This document shows, piece by piece, positions 50,882-58,393 of a stretch of DNA of 64,000 nucleotides (positions are counted from its first letter, which is position 1; each line of letters starts with the position of its first letter). The stretch is taken from contig NZ_CP076022.1 in assembly GCF_018622995.1 (NCBI RefSeq), forward strand, positions 124,001-188,000. The letters are read 5' to 3'. Under the pieces are notes generated by a model that was given only the letters and a program-made list of their open reading frames with translations, had not been told where the DNA came from and did not search any database. The translations under genes were made by a program, and so were the position numbers. The stretch comes from Arthrobacter jiangjiafuii. GTDB lineage: Bacteria > Actinomycetota > Actinomycetes > Actinomycetales > Micrococcaceae.

Positions 50882-51954
50882 CAGGATTCCTTCACCGCGT
50901 CGGGATCGGTCTGGCGCACAAAGGAGTCGTCGAAGAGGCTGTCCAGGGCGGTGTCGATCTGGGCCTGGCTGCTCACGTCACCGGTTTCCACGAGTGTGGG
51001 TCCGATTTTCTCCAGCACGCTGCGCTGTGCGGCGCCGGGGGTGGGATCCACATCCAGGTTGCTCCGTTCCAGCACCACGGTCCGGGCCACCTCGAGGTCC
51101 AGGCCGGCGACGTCGGCCAGGATCTGCGCCGTTTCCTCCGGGTTTTCGGCGGCCCAGGCACGGGCCTTCTCGTAGGCGTTGACCACTGCCTGCGCCTGTT
51201 CCGGATCCTCCGCGAGAAAGGCTTCGTTAGCGGCCAGGACGCCGTACGTGTTGAAGTCCAGATTGCGGTAGAGCAGCTGGCCGCCGTTTTGCTCGGCTCC
51301 GGCCATGATCGGATCCAGCCCGGACCAGGCGTCTACTGAACCGTTTTCCAGGGCGGTGCGGCCGTCCGCGTGCTGCAGCTGCTCCACCGTGACGTCGGAG
51401 AGGCTCAGCCCGGCCTCCTCCAAGGCCTGGACCAGGAAGAAGTACGGGTCGGTGCCCTTGGTGGCCGCCACCGACTTTCCCTTCAGATCCGCCACAGAGG
51501 TGATTGCGGAATCCGCGCCGACCACCAGCGCCGACCACTCCGGCTGGGAGAAGACGTCGATGGCCTTGATTTCCGAGCCGTTGGCGCGGTTGAGCAGGGC
51601 TGCGGAGCCGGCGGTGGATCCGACGTCGATCGCCCCGGAACGCAGGTTTTCGTTGGCCTTGTTGGACCCGGCAGACTGCACCCACTCCACGGTGACGCCG
51701 TCCTCGGCGAGGGTTTCCTCCAGCCACCCCTGGTCCTTGATGATCAGGCTCAGCGGGTTGTAGGTCGCGAAATCGATGGTGAGGGTCCCGCCGTCGGCCG
51801 CCCCGGCGTTCGCTGCAGGTTCGGTGTCCTCACCTGCGACGCAGCCGGTCAGCAGCAGCGCTGCGGTGGCTGCTGCCGCGGCCAGGGTTGTGGCCGGTGC
51901 GCGGGACGGGATAGTCCGGCGGGCGGGGGAAGAGGTGTGGGAACGGCTGTTCAT
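50881..51954 (-). CDS. ABC transporter substrate-binding lipoprotein (SsuA/NrtA-like)
   Basis: The 357 residues have a signal peptide with lipobox LLLTGC (Cys38), followed by a periplasmic-binding fold: 'TLTIDFATYNPLSLIIKDQGWLEETLAEDGVTVEWVQSAGSNKANENLRSGAIDVGSTAGSAALL', 'VADLKGKSVAATKGTDPYFFLVQALEEAGL' and 'VDAWSGLDP'. This is the aliphatic-sulfonate/taurine class. It would be tethered to the outer face of the membrane. It starts at 51954, 138 nt after the ATPase gene, and shares TGATG with the permease gene. Confidence 0.9.
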   Translation of the reverse strand: MNSRSHTSSPARRTIPSRAPATTLAAAAATAALLLTGCVAGEDTEPAANAGAADGGTLTIDFATYNPLSLIIKDQGWLEETLAEDGVTVEWVQSAGSNKANENLRSGAIDVGSTAGSAALLNRANGSEIKAIDVFSQPEWSALVVGADSAITSVADLKGKSVAATKGTDPYFFLVQALEEAGLSLSDVTVEQLQHADGRTALENGSVDAWSGLDPIMAGAEQNGGQLLYRNLDFNTYGVLAANEAFLAEDPEQAQAVVNAYEKARAWAAENPEETAQILADVAGLDLEVARTVVLERSNLDVDPTPGAAQRSVLEKIGPTLVETGDVSSQAQIDTALDSLFDDSFVRQTDPDAVKES

Positions 51955-52092
51955 TGGAGTTCTTTCTATGCGAAGGCAGGGATGGGTGCGCGGAACGCGC
52001 ACGGAATAACCGGAGGAGCAGGATGGGGCAGCGGGGCAGTGCGCCCGGAAGGTGGTGCTGCGGGGTACTGCCGGCTTGCGGCGGCGGAGGCG

Positions 52093-52926
52093 CTAGTGGC
52101 GGTCGACGCCGAGGCGGGCCAGGAGCTCGCCGCGCATTCGGGCCAGGTCGGCCGAGGCGCGGGCGCGGGGCCGCCGTCCGGGCACGGTGATGGTGTCGGT
52201 GATGGTGGCTCCCGGCGTTCCGGGTTCCTTGCCCAGGATGATGATCCGGTCCGCCAGTTGGAGGGCCTCGTCCACATCGTGGGTTACCAGCAGCACGGTG
52301 GTGGGGGTGGCTTTGTGTACCGACAGCAGCAGGTCCTGCATCTTCAGCCGGGTCAGGGCGTCCAGCGCGCCGAACGGCTCATCCAGCAGCAACACTCCGG
52401 GGGTACGGGCCAGCGCCCGGGCCAGGGAGGCGCGCTGCGCCATGCCGCCGGAGACGGCCCGCGGGCGGTGCTTGGCGAAGGGCGCCAGTTCCACCAGCTC
52501 CAGCAGTTCGGCTACCTTGGCCTTGCCGTTTTTCGCGCTCATGCCCTTGGGCAGGCCCATGGCAATGTTGGCCTGCAGTGTCTGCCAGGGCAGCAGCCGG
52601 GGTTCCTGGAAGGCGACGGCGCACCGGTCATCAATGCCGCGGACGGCCGTTCCGTTGATCAGCACCTCGCCGCTGCTGGCGGCATCCAGCCCGGCTGCGG
52701 CACGCAGCAGCGTGGACTTTCCGCAGCCGCTGGAGCCCAGGATGGCCAGTACCTCGCCGGGGGAAACCTCGAAGGTGATGTCACGCAGCACCCGGTGGGC
52801 GGCCTGGCCGGTGCCGAAGCTGCGGCTCAGCTGGGCGAAGGTGACGGGAAGGGCAGAGCCGGAGGGTGGACCCACAGTACTGGCGGGCGGTGGGGTGGCA
52901 GGCGTGCGCGAAGCCAAGGCAGTCAT
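52093..52926 (-). CDS. ABC transporter ATP-binding protein (SsuB/TauB-like)
   Basis: The 277-residue ATPase has Walker A LGSSGCGKSTLLRAAAGLD, Q-loop FQEPRLLPWQTL, signature VSGGMAQRASLARAL and Walker B VLLLDEPFGALD. 'LLVTHDVDEALQLADRI' ends the core. The family energises sulfonate, taurine or nitrate uptake. It is first in the operon. The ATG at 52926 is preceded by GGAGAG that lies directly beside the P1 stem of a SAM-I-type riboswitch, so translation initiation is the likely control point. Confidence 0.93.
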   Translation of the reverse strand: MTALASRTPATPPPASTVGPPSGSALPVTFAQLSRSFGTGQAAHRVLRDITFEVSPGEVLAILGSSGCGKSTLLRAAAGLDAASSGEVLINGTAVRGIDDRCAVAFQEPRLLPWQTLQANIAMGLPKGMSAKNGKAKVAELLELVELAPFAKHRPRAVSGGMAQRASLARALARTPGVLLLDEPFGALDALTRLKMQDLLLSVHKATPTTVLLVTHDVDEALQLADRIIILGKEPGTPGATITDTITVPGRRPRARASADLARMRGELLARLGVDRH

Positions 52927-52935
52927 GTTAACTCT

Positions 52936-53092
52936 CCATCGGTCCTGGCAGTAGCACCCTACGGAAAGCACCTTGGGCCGGTTAGGGCCTCCTGCGGTGT
53001 TGTCCTCGTTATTGCCGTACCTCAAGGAGGAAATACGGCAACCAGGGTTGCTGCGGCTTCACTGATCCAGGTCTCTCAGCCGCTCGGGATGG
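52936..53092 (-). promoter_or_regulatory. SAM-I (S-box) riboswitch, actinobacterial type
   Basis: On the minus strand, P1 is CCATC (53092-53088) with GATGG (52940-52936). P2 is GCGGC...GCCGC containing the kink-turn element GGCTGAGAGACC. The conserved core follows as GCCGCAGCAACC and AAGGTGC, then TGCCAGGACC, whose CCAGG can pair with the P2 loop CCTGG as a pseudoknot. The Shine-Dalgarno of the ABC ATPase gene lies next to P1. The long P3 region (about 80 nt) is larger than usual. CTGAGA alone could suggest TPP, but the rest fits only the S-box. Confidence 0.8.
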
Positions 53093-53190
53093 TCAAGAGC
53101 CACTAAACGCGCCATTGAGGAAACGGGCAAGTCCTGCCCGTAATATTTCGACTCTCTGCGGAACTGCGTCCGGCGTGGGGCCCGGAGGTG

Positions 53191-53219
53191 TTGACCGGCA
53201 CAGGGCTGGCTCCTAACCT
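53191..53219 (+). promoter_or_regulatory. Promoter of the first alpha/beta-hydrolase gene
   Basis: TTGACC, 17 nt, TAACCT, giving a leader of about 55 nt. It has the same boxes, spacing and GGCTCCTA context as the promoter at 55742. Confidence 0.65.
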
Positions 53220-53279
53220 GCCAAGTGGGGGAGCCGGCAGGGTCTTCCGACCGTCGTACATTCCCGGGAAGGGACAGCC

Positions 53280-54050
53280 ATGGCCGACGCTGCGTCAGGG
53301 ACGGTGCTATCCCCGGACGGCACCTCGATTGCATGGGAACGCAAGGGATCCGGACCGCCGCTGGTAATCGTTGATCCCGTGCTGATGGACCGCACCACAT
53401 CAGTCTCCGCAGGCATCGCGAAACTGCTGGCGCGGAACCGGACGGTGTACACGTACGACAGGCGGGGCAAGGGCGAGAGCGGGGACAGCAGCGCGGAATA
53501 TGAGCCGAGCCGCGAAATTGACGATCTGCTGGCCGTCATCGGGGTGGCCGGAGGAGCTGCGGATCTGTACGGGTTTTCCTCGGGTGCGGTGCTGGCGCTG
53601 ATGACGGCTGCCGACTCCGCGGCCGTGAGCTCAGTGGTGGCCCTGGAGCCCCCGCTGTCCCGGGTAGTGGACCACGGCCCGGACATCCGGGGGGAGCTGG
53701 CGCAGCTGATAGCGGCCGGGGACCGTGACGAGGCCGTGCGCGTATTCCAGCGTTCCATCGGGGTACCGGAGGAGATGATCGCGGCGGCAGACGTGGGGGC
53801 CTTTGCCCCGGCGGCACATACGATCGCTTACGACCTGACCCTCAACGCTGACGCAGATCTGGAGAGCTTCGGCAGCATCCGGGTACCGGTGCTGGTGCTG
53901 GTCAGCGGCAGCAGCGATGCCCGGCTGCAGGAATGGGCGCGGGAAACCGCCGAGGCGCTGGCCGATGCCCGCCTCCAGGTGTTGGACGGCAGCTGGCACG
54001 GGGTCCAGGACGAGCCGCTTGCCGCGGCCATCAACCAGTTCCTGGCCTGA
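53280..54050 (+). CDS. Alpha/beta hydrolase with intact cap
   Basis: The 256 residues include the nucleophile elbow LYGFSSGAVLAL (Ser100), 'YTYDRRGKGESG', a cap segment at about 125-195 and a C-terminal 'GSWHGVQDEPLAAAINQFL' with the catalytic His. It is a serine hydrolase of unknown substrate. A shortened paralogue at 55828 lies on the other side of the flavin monooxygenase gene. AAGGGAC stands 6 nt before the ATG. The organosulfur link is inferred from position. Confidence 0.85.
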   Translation: MADAASGTVLSPDGTSIAWERKGSGPPLVIVDPVLMDRTTSVSAGIAKLLARNRTVYTYDRRGKGESGDSSAEYEPSREIDDLLAVIGVAGGAADLYGFSSGAVLALMTAADSAAVSSVVALEPPLSRVVDHGPDIRGELAQLIAAGDRDEAVRVFQRSIGVPEEMIAAADVGAFAPAAHTIAYDLTLNADADLESFGSIRVPVLVLVSGSSDARLQEWARETAEALADARLQVLDGSWHGVQDEPLAAAINQFLA

Positions 54051-54118
54051 GGCAGCCGGTTCACAAAAGGTCACGTTCTTCCCCCACGGGCAGTTGGCGT
54101 GCCAATACTGGACCTGAA

Positions 54119-54231
54119 GGATCATGAGTCCCAACGCGAAGCTCTGGCTGGTTGGGCGGCAACCCTCTTCTCCGTAGCGGGGTGCCCCAGATGAGGATCC
54201 GGCCGTTCCGCGTCCGCGGACGGCAAGTACG
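54119..54231 (+). promoter_or_regulatory. SAM-IV-type riboswitch
   Basis: The stretch reads GGATCATGAGT, then CTGGCTGGTTGGGCGGCAAC, then CCCTCTTCTCCG and GCGGGGTGCCCCAGATGAG, closed by GATCC (P1 54119-54123 with 54196-54200). It is followed by the downstream hairpin and conserved GACGGCAAGTACGG that distinguish SAM-IV from SAM-I. The flavin monooxygenase ATG is 38 nt beyond. SAM binding would turn the gene off when methionine/SAM is plentiful. Confidence 0.85.
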
Positions 54232-54269
54232 GCGTTCCCCTGGGGCGTCCCGTTCCGAAAGGCTGTCCC

Positions 54270-55706
54270 ATGCCCGAACAGATCCCTTCCCCGGCCGACT
54301 TGAGCATTTCCCCGGCAAAAGAGAGTGCCCGGCGCCAAATCCGCTTCAACGCCTTTGATATGAACTGCGTCGGGCACCAGTCTCCGGGCCTGTGGCGCCA
54401 CCCGGAGGACCGTTCGGCCGACTACACGGACATCCGCTACTGGGCGGACCTGGCGAAAACCTGCGAAAAGGGCCTCTTTGACGGCATTTTCCTGGCCGAC
54501 GTGCTCGGGACCTACGACGTGTACGGCGGATCCAACGAGGCCACGCTGCGGCAGGGCACGCAGGTTCCGGTGAACGATCCGCTGCTCCTGGTTTCCGCCA
54601 TGGCCCTGGTCACCGAGCACCTCGGCTTCGGGGTGACCGCGGGGACCGCCTACGAACACCCCTATCCGTTTGCCCGCCGGCTCTCCACCCTGGACCACCT
54701 CACCAACGGGCGGGTCGGCTGGAACGTGGTCACCGGCTACCTGCCCTCCGCCGCGCGGAACCTGGGCGCCGAAGACCAGCTGGAGCACGACGAGCGCTAC
54801 GACCACGCGGATGAATACCTTGAGGTCATCTACAAGCTCCTCGAAGGCTCCTGGGAGGACGGCGCCGTCGTCCGCGACAAACAGGCCGGCGTGTTCACCG
54901 ATCCGGCCAAGGTTCACGACATCAACCACGAGGGCAAGTACTTCAAGGTCCCCGGCATCCACATCAGCGAACCCTCGCCGCAGCGCACCCCGGTGATCTT
55001 CCAGGCCGGGGCCTCTCCCCGCGGGATCGCCTTCGCCGCTGGCAACGCCGAGGCCGTGTTCGTGGGAGCGCCCACCAAGGCAAAGCTCAAGGCCATCGTC
55101 GCGAAAATCCGCGATGCCGCGGAGGGAGCGGGCAGGGACCGGCACTCCATCCGCATCTACACGCTGATGACCGTGATCACGGCCGCCACCCCCGAAGAGG
55201 CGGCCGCCAAGCACGAGGACTACCAGCAGTACACCAGCCACGAGGGCGCCCTGGCCCTGATGTCCGGCTGGATGGGCGTGGACCTGTCCACCTACAACCT
55301 GGACGAGCCGCTGGGCAACGTGAAGTCCAACGCCATCCAGTCCTCAGCCGCGAACTTCCAAAAGCCCAAGGACGACGGCGAACCCTGGACGGTGCGCGAC
55401 ATCGCCGACTCGGTGGGCATCGGCGGGCTCGGTCCCCGGATGGTCGGTTCGGGTGCGGAAATCGCCGAGGAAATGATCCGCTGGGTGGAGGAGACCGACG
55501 TCGACGGTTTCAACCTGGCCTACGCCATCACGCCGGGCACCTTTGAGGACATCGTGGAGTTTGTGGTGCCCGAACTGCAGAAGCGCGGCGCCTATAGAAC
55601 CGAATACGCGCCTGGGACCCTGCGCAACAAGCTCTTCGACCGGGGTGACAGGCTGCCCCCGGAACACCGGGGTGCCTCATTCAGGCTGCAGCCGGCGGTG
55701 AATTAA
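54270..55706 (+). CDS. NtaA/SnaA/DszA-family FMNH2-dependent monooxygenase
   Basis: The 478-residue luciferase-like (LLM class) monooxygenase has 'QIRFNAFDMNCVGHQSPGLWRHPEDRSADYTDIRYWADLAKTCEKGLFDGIFLADVLGTYDVYGG', 'RRLSTLDHLTNGRVGWNVVTGYLPSAARNLG' and 'HRYDHADEYLEVIYKLLEGSW'-like family blocks. Members cleave C-N or C-S bonds in chelators, sulfones or sulfonates using FMNH2 from a separate reductase, which I do not see here. Control by the upstream SAM-IV riboswitch argues for a sulfur substrate. AAAGG lies 7 nt before the ATG. Confidence 0.92.
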   Translation: MPEQIPSPADLSISPAKESARRQIRFNAFDMNCVGHQSPGLWRHPEDRSADYTDIRYWADLAKTCEKGLFDGIFLADVLGTYDVYGGSNEATLRQGTQVPVNDPLLLVSAMALVTEHLGFGVTAGTAYEHPYPFARRLSTLDHLTNGRVGWNVVTGYLPSAARNLGAEDQLEHDERYDHADEYLEVIYKLLEGSWEDGAVVRDKQAGVFTDPAKVHDINHEGKYFKVPGIHISEPSPQRTPVIFQAGASPRGIAFAAGNAEAVFVGAPTKAKLKAIVAKIRDAAEGAGRDRHSIRIYTLMTVITAATPEEAAAKHEDYQQYTSHEGALALMSGWMGVDLSTYNLDEPLGNVKSNAIQSSAANFQKPKDDGEPWTVRDIADSVGIGGLGPRMVGSGAEIAEEMIRWVEETDVDGFNLAYAITPGTFEDIVEFVVPELQKRGAYRTEYAPGTLRNKLFDRGDRLPPEHRGASFRLQPAVN

Positions 55707-55741
55707 CCGCCGGGCTCCGGCCCGTTCTGCGGCGGCTGGCA

Positions 55742-55770
55742 TTGACCGCCGGTCGGCGGGCTCCTACGTT
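55742..55770 (+). promoter_or_regulatory. Promoter of the second alpha/beta-hydrolase gene
   Basis: TTGACC, 17 nt, TACGTT, giving a leader of about 51 nt. It is near-identical in layout to the promoter at 53191. Confidence 0.65.
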
Positions 55771-55827
55771 TGAAAGGTGTCCGTGCACCCTACCCGGGCC
55801 ATCTTCCCCAGTGACCAGGAGCCTGCC

Positions 55828-56445
55828 ATGGAACGCTCACCCGGTGCCTCCGGTATCGCCCTTTCCGCTGACGGAACGCGCATTGCGTGGTCCCGGCAGG
55901 GCAGCGGTCCTCCGCTCGTGATCGTCAATCCGCTGCTGGCAGACCGCAGCAGCTCCAGTACCCGGGTCCTTGCCGACCTGCTCTCCGAGAACCACACGGT
56001 CTACACATATGACCGGCGTGGCGTGGGGGAAAGCGGGATGGGCGAAGAATACACCGCCGAGTCCGACGTCGATGACCTGCTGGCCGTGGTGGCGGTGGCC
56101 GGAGGGTCGGCCAGCCTCTACGGGTTTTCCTCCGGAGCTTTCCTGGCACTGCGTGCCGCCGAGGAATCCGCCGTGATCACCAGGGTGGTGGCGCTTGAGC
56201 CGACGCTGACTCCGGACGAGGGTGAGGATGAACTGCTGCTCCTCCAGACAGAACTGGAGGGCTTGGGCGGTGTCCAGGTGCCCGTCCTTGTCCTGGCCGG
56301 CAGTACCAGCGGCGATGAGACGCAGAACCTGGCCCGCCGCGCCGCGGATGCGCTGGACGAGGGGGAGTTCCAGCTGCTGGAGGGTGACACGGCCAGCGTC
56401 CCGGACGCCGCCCTGGCCGACGCGATCGAGTCATTTTTGGACTGA
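55828..56445 (+). CDS. Alpha/beta hydrolase with deleted cap
   Basis: The 205 residues are clearly paralogous to the 53280 product: 'GTRIAWSRQGSGPPLVIVNPLL', 'HTVYTYDRRGVGESG' and LYGFSSGAFLAL with the same Ser. After VALEPTL the sequence jumps almost directly to VQVPVLVLAGS. About 50 residues that form the cap in the paralogue are therefore missing. The C-terminal His is also replaced (EGDTASVPDAALADAIESFLD), so catalysis may be lost. The ATG at 55828 has AGGAG upstream; an in-frame GTG at 55777 is an alternative. Confidence 0.82.
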   Translation: MERSPGASGIALSADGTRIAWSRQGSGPPLVIVNPLLADRSSSSTRVLADLLSENHTVYTYDRRGVGESGMGEEYTAESDVDDLLAVVAVAGGSASLYGFSSGAFLALRAAEESAVITRVVALEPTLTPDEGEDELLLLQTELEGLGGVQVPVLVLAGSTSGDETQNLARRAADALDEGEFQLLEGDTASVPDAALADAIESFLD

Positions 56446-56618
56446 CCCCGCCACGATCGTGGCAGGGGCCGAGTGTGCCGTGACCGAGAAGGCAAAGGCG
56501 CTGCCGGCCACCGGCAGCGACGGGATTGTGGCGGTCGTCTGGGCCCGCGGACGGCAAGGCCAACGGCCTCCGGGCGTAGGCTGGTGCTTTATTCCGGCAC
56601 CTGGAAAAGGACGGCACA

Positions 56619-57035
56619 GTGGCACATGTCAACGACCCCGCAGTAGTCGAACGTCTCCTCCGCAACAAGGGCCGGTGGGCCGTCGTCGGGCTTTCCAATA
56701 ATCCGATGCGCCCTGCCGTGGGCGTCTCCAGATACCTCCAGGACCATCTGGGGATGGAGATCATCCCGGTGAGCCTGAAGGGCGACGACGTGCACGGCAA
56801 CAAGGGCTACCGGCGGCTCAGCGAGATTCCCGGGACGATCGACGTGGTTGACTGCTTCGTGAACTCCACCCGGGTCGGAGACGTCGTGGATCAGGCCATC
56901 GACGTGGGCGCGAAGGCCGTCTGGCTGCAGCTGGGCGTCATCGACGAGGCCGCGGCCGCCCGTGCCGCCGCTGCCGGGCTGGATGTCGTGATGGACACCT
57001 GCCCCGTCATTGAGGCTCCGGCCTACCGTTTGTGA
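56619..57035 (+). CDS. CoA-binding domain protein (YccU-like), second copy
   Basis: The 138-residue Rossmann protein has WAVVGLSNNPMRPAVGVSRYLQ, 'IIPVSLKGDDVHGNKGYRRLSEIPGTIDVVDCFVN' and '[32 protein letters not shown]'. It is related to the product at 45799 but shorter at the N-terminus. It starts with GTG, with GGAAAAGG 8 nt upstream. No partner gene is coupled to it. Confidence 0.87.
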   Translation: MAHVNDPAVVERLLRNKGRWAVVGLSNNPMRPAVGVSRYLQDHLGMEIIPVSLKGDDVHGNKGYRRLSEIPGTIDVVDCFVNSTRVGDVVDQAIDVGAKAVWLQLGVIDEAAAARAAAAGLDVVMDTCPVIEAPAYRL

Positions 57036-57068
57036 GGTTCTACGGACGGTGAGGTTCCCCAGCTCAGG

Positions 57069-57896
57069 TCAGAGTTTGGCGAACCAGGCCTGCAGGATCC
57101 CGGTGTACAGGCCGTAGCAGATGAGCCCTACGCCCACCATGCCCAGCGCCAGCCCGCCGTACGGCTGCCCGCTCAGGGCGTGGAGGGCGCCGTCGAGCCC
57201 GGTGGAGCGCTCCGGATCGGCGGCCACGGCCGCAACAATCACGAAGCCTCCCAGGATGACCAGTGACAAGCCCTTGGCGATGAAGCCGAGGACACCGGTG
57301 ATGGTCACGGCGTGTTCCCACGTGCCGGAGGGAACCGCCTGCAGATCCTTGCGGAAGCGGCGGCTGGCGCCCTTGAAAACGAAGTAGCCGCCCACACCGA
57401 CGATGACCAGGCCCACGATTCCCAGCAGGACCGCGCCGGCGGGCTGGGCCATGAGCTTGGCGCTCCAGCCGGCCGAACTCTGGCTGCTGTCCTTGCCGCC
57501 GCCCAGGGCAAAAGTGCCGAACGTGATGCCGATGGCGCCGTAGGAGACGGCCAATGCGGCAGCGGAAGCCCGCATCTGCCACAGCTCCCGTCCGGTCAGG
57601 CCCCGGCTGTCCATCCAGATCCGCGAGAACTGGAAGACGGCCAGCGTGAGGCAACCAATGAAACAGACCCAGAGCAGGGCCAGTCCGCCCGGCTGCCCGG
57701 CCAGTGCACCCACCGCGCCGGAAGAATCGGCGCTGCCGCTGCCGCCGGATGCAATCTGCAGGGCAATCACTCCAATGAGAAGGTGCATGAGGCCACTGGC
57801 GACGTAGCCGACACGGGCGGCACGTTCAAAACTCTTCGAATCCGCGGCGTTTTCCGTAGCAGCGGCAAGCCTGTCACGATGTCCTGTACGAGCCAA
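57069..57896 (-). CDS. DUF1206 membrane protein
   Basis: The 275 residues have six membrane helices arranged as three helix pairs with repeated motifs (ARVGYVASGLMHLLIGVIAL, SAAALAVSYGAIGITFGTFAL, TITGVLGFIAKGLSLVILGGF). The intervening loops 'GALAGQPGGLALLW' and 'HALSGQPYGGLALGMVGVGLI' are typical of DUF1206. Function is unknown. The start is TTG at 57896, fixed by GGAGG 6 nt upstream. Confidence 0.88.
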   Translation of the reverse strand: MARTGHRDRLAAATENAADSKSFERAARVGYVASGLMHLLIGVIALQIASGGSGSADSSGAVGALAGQPGGLALLWVCFIGCLTLAVFQFSRIWMDSRGLTGRELWQMRASAAALAVSYGAIGITFGTFALGGGKDSSQSSAGWSAKLMAQPAGAVLLGIVGLVIVGVGGYFVFKGASRRFRKDLQAVPSGTWEHAVTITGVLGFIAKGLSLVILGGFVIVAAVAADPERSTGLDGALHALSGQPYGGLALGMVGVGLICYGLYTGILQAWFAKL

Positions 57897-57997
57897 TTAG
57901 TCCTCCAAAGTCGGGCCCGCGCGCCTCCTGGCGGGCCGCCGGATACTTGCAATGTCTTCATTTTCGCACTAGTGCTGCGGGCCCGGTGGCAGCGGAC

Positions 57998-58003
57998 TAG
58001 GCT
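57998..58003 (+). promoter_or_regulatory. -10 box of a leaderless gene
   Basis: TAGGCT ends 6 nt before the ATG at 58010 (and 3 nt before the ATG at 58007). Confidence 0.4.
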
Positions 58004-58006
58004 CGG

Positions 58007-58393
58007 ATGATGGATGCGGTGGGAGTGAAACAGGTATGCCTGCGGTTCCCGGGTGCTTATGAGGACTTTCCGTTCGGCCCGGAATTTTCCGTGTTCAAGG
58101 TCCAGGCTGCCGGAGGAAAGGCCAAAATGTTCGCGCTGTGTGATCTGTCCGGTTCCCCGCTGACCATCAACCTGAAGTGCGAGCCGGAGCTGGCGCTGCA
58201 GCTGCGCTCGGCCCATCCCCAGATTTCCGGCGCCTGGCATATGAACAAGAGACACTGGAACTCGGTGCGCCTGGACGGGTTGGAGGATGGCCTGGTCCGG
58301 GACCTGGTGGAGGACTCCTACGACCTGGTGGTCGCCTCGCTGCCCCGCAGGGACCGGGAGTCCCTGGCCTGGAAGGGGCTGGCGGAAGGATGA
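58007..58393 (+). CDS. MmcQ/YjbR-family protein
   Basis: The 128-residue CyaY-like fold has 'RFPGAYEDFPFGPEFSVFKV', 'KMFALCDLSGSPLTINLKCEPELALQLR' and 'YHMNKRHWNSVRLDG'-type C-terminal block (here AWHMNKRHWNSVRLDG). The family is described as DNA-binding-like, but the role is unclear. Two adjacent ATG codons are possible, and the -10 spacing favours 58010. The stop overlaps the next ATG by 4 nt. Confidence 0.88.
   Translation: MMDAVGVKQVCLRFPGAYEDFPFGPEFSVFKVQAAGGKAKMFALCDLSGSPLTINLKCEPELALQLRSAHPQISGAWHMNKRHWNSVRLDGLEDGLVRDLVEDSYDLVVASLPRRDRESLAWKGLAEG

Noticed and set aside
52936-53092. TPP riboswitch instead of SAM-I
   Set aside because: CTGAGA is shared with TPP aptamers, but the TPP core (ACCTGAT...GGATAATGCCAGC) is absent while GCAGCAACC and AAGGTGC of the S-box are present.
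51370-53106. Plus-strand frame opposite the ABC lipoprotein and ATPase genes
   Set aside because: It is an antisense shadow; it also runs straight through the SAM-I riboswitch.
53280-54050. Haloalkane dehalogenase or lactonase identity for the first hydrolase
   Set aside because: Only the generic hydrolase motifs are visible; nothing in the sequence supports a specific substrate.
53631-55241. Minus-strand frame of over 500 codons opposite the hydrolase and monooxygenase genes
   Set aside because: It spans two real genes and the SAM-IV riboswitch in antisense and has no recognisable protein features.
55777-55827. Leaderless GTG start at 55777 for the short hydrolase
   Set aside because: The spacing from the -10 box fits, but the paralogue at 53280 has the same promoter with an untranslated leader of about 55 nt, and the ATG at 55828 has AGGAG and aligns with the paralogue's N-terminus.
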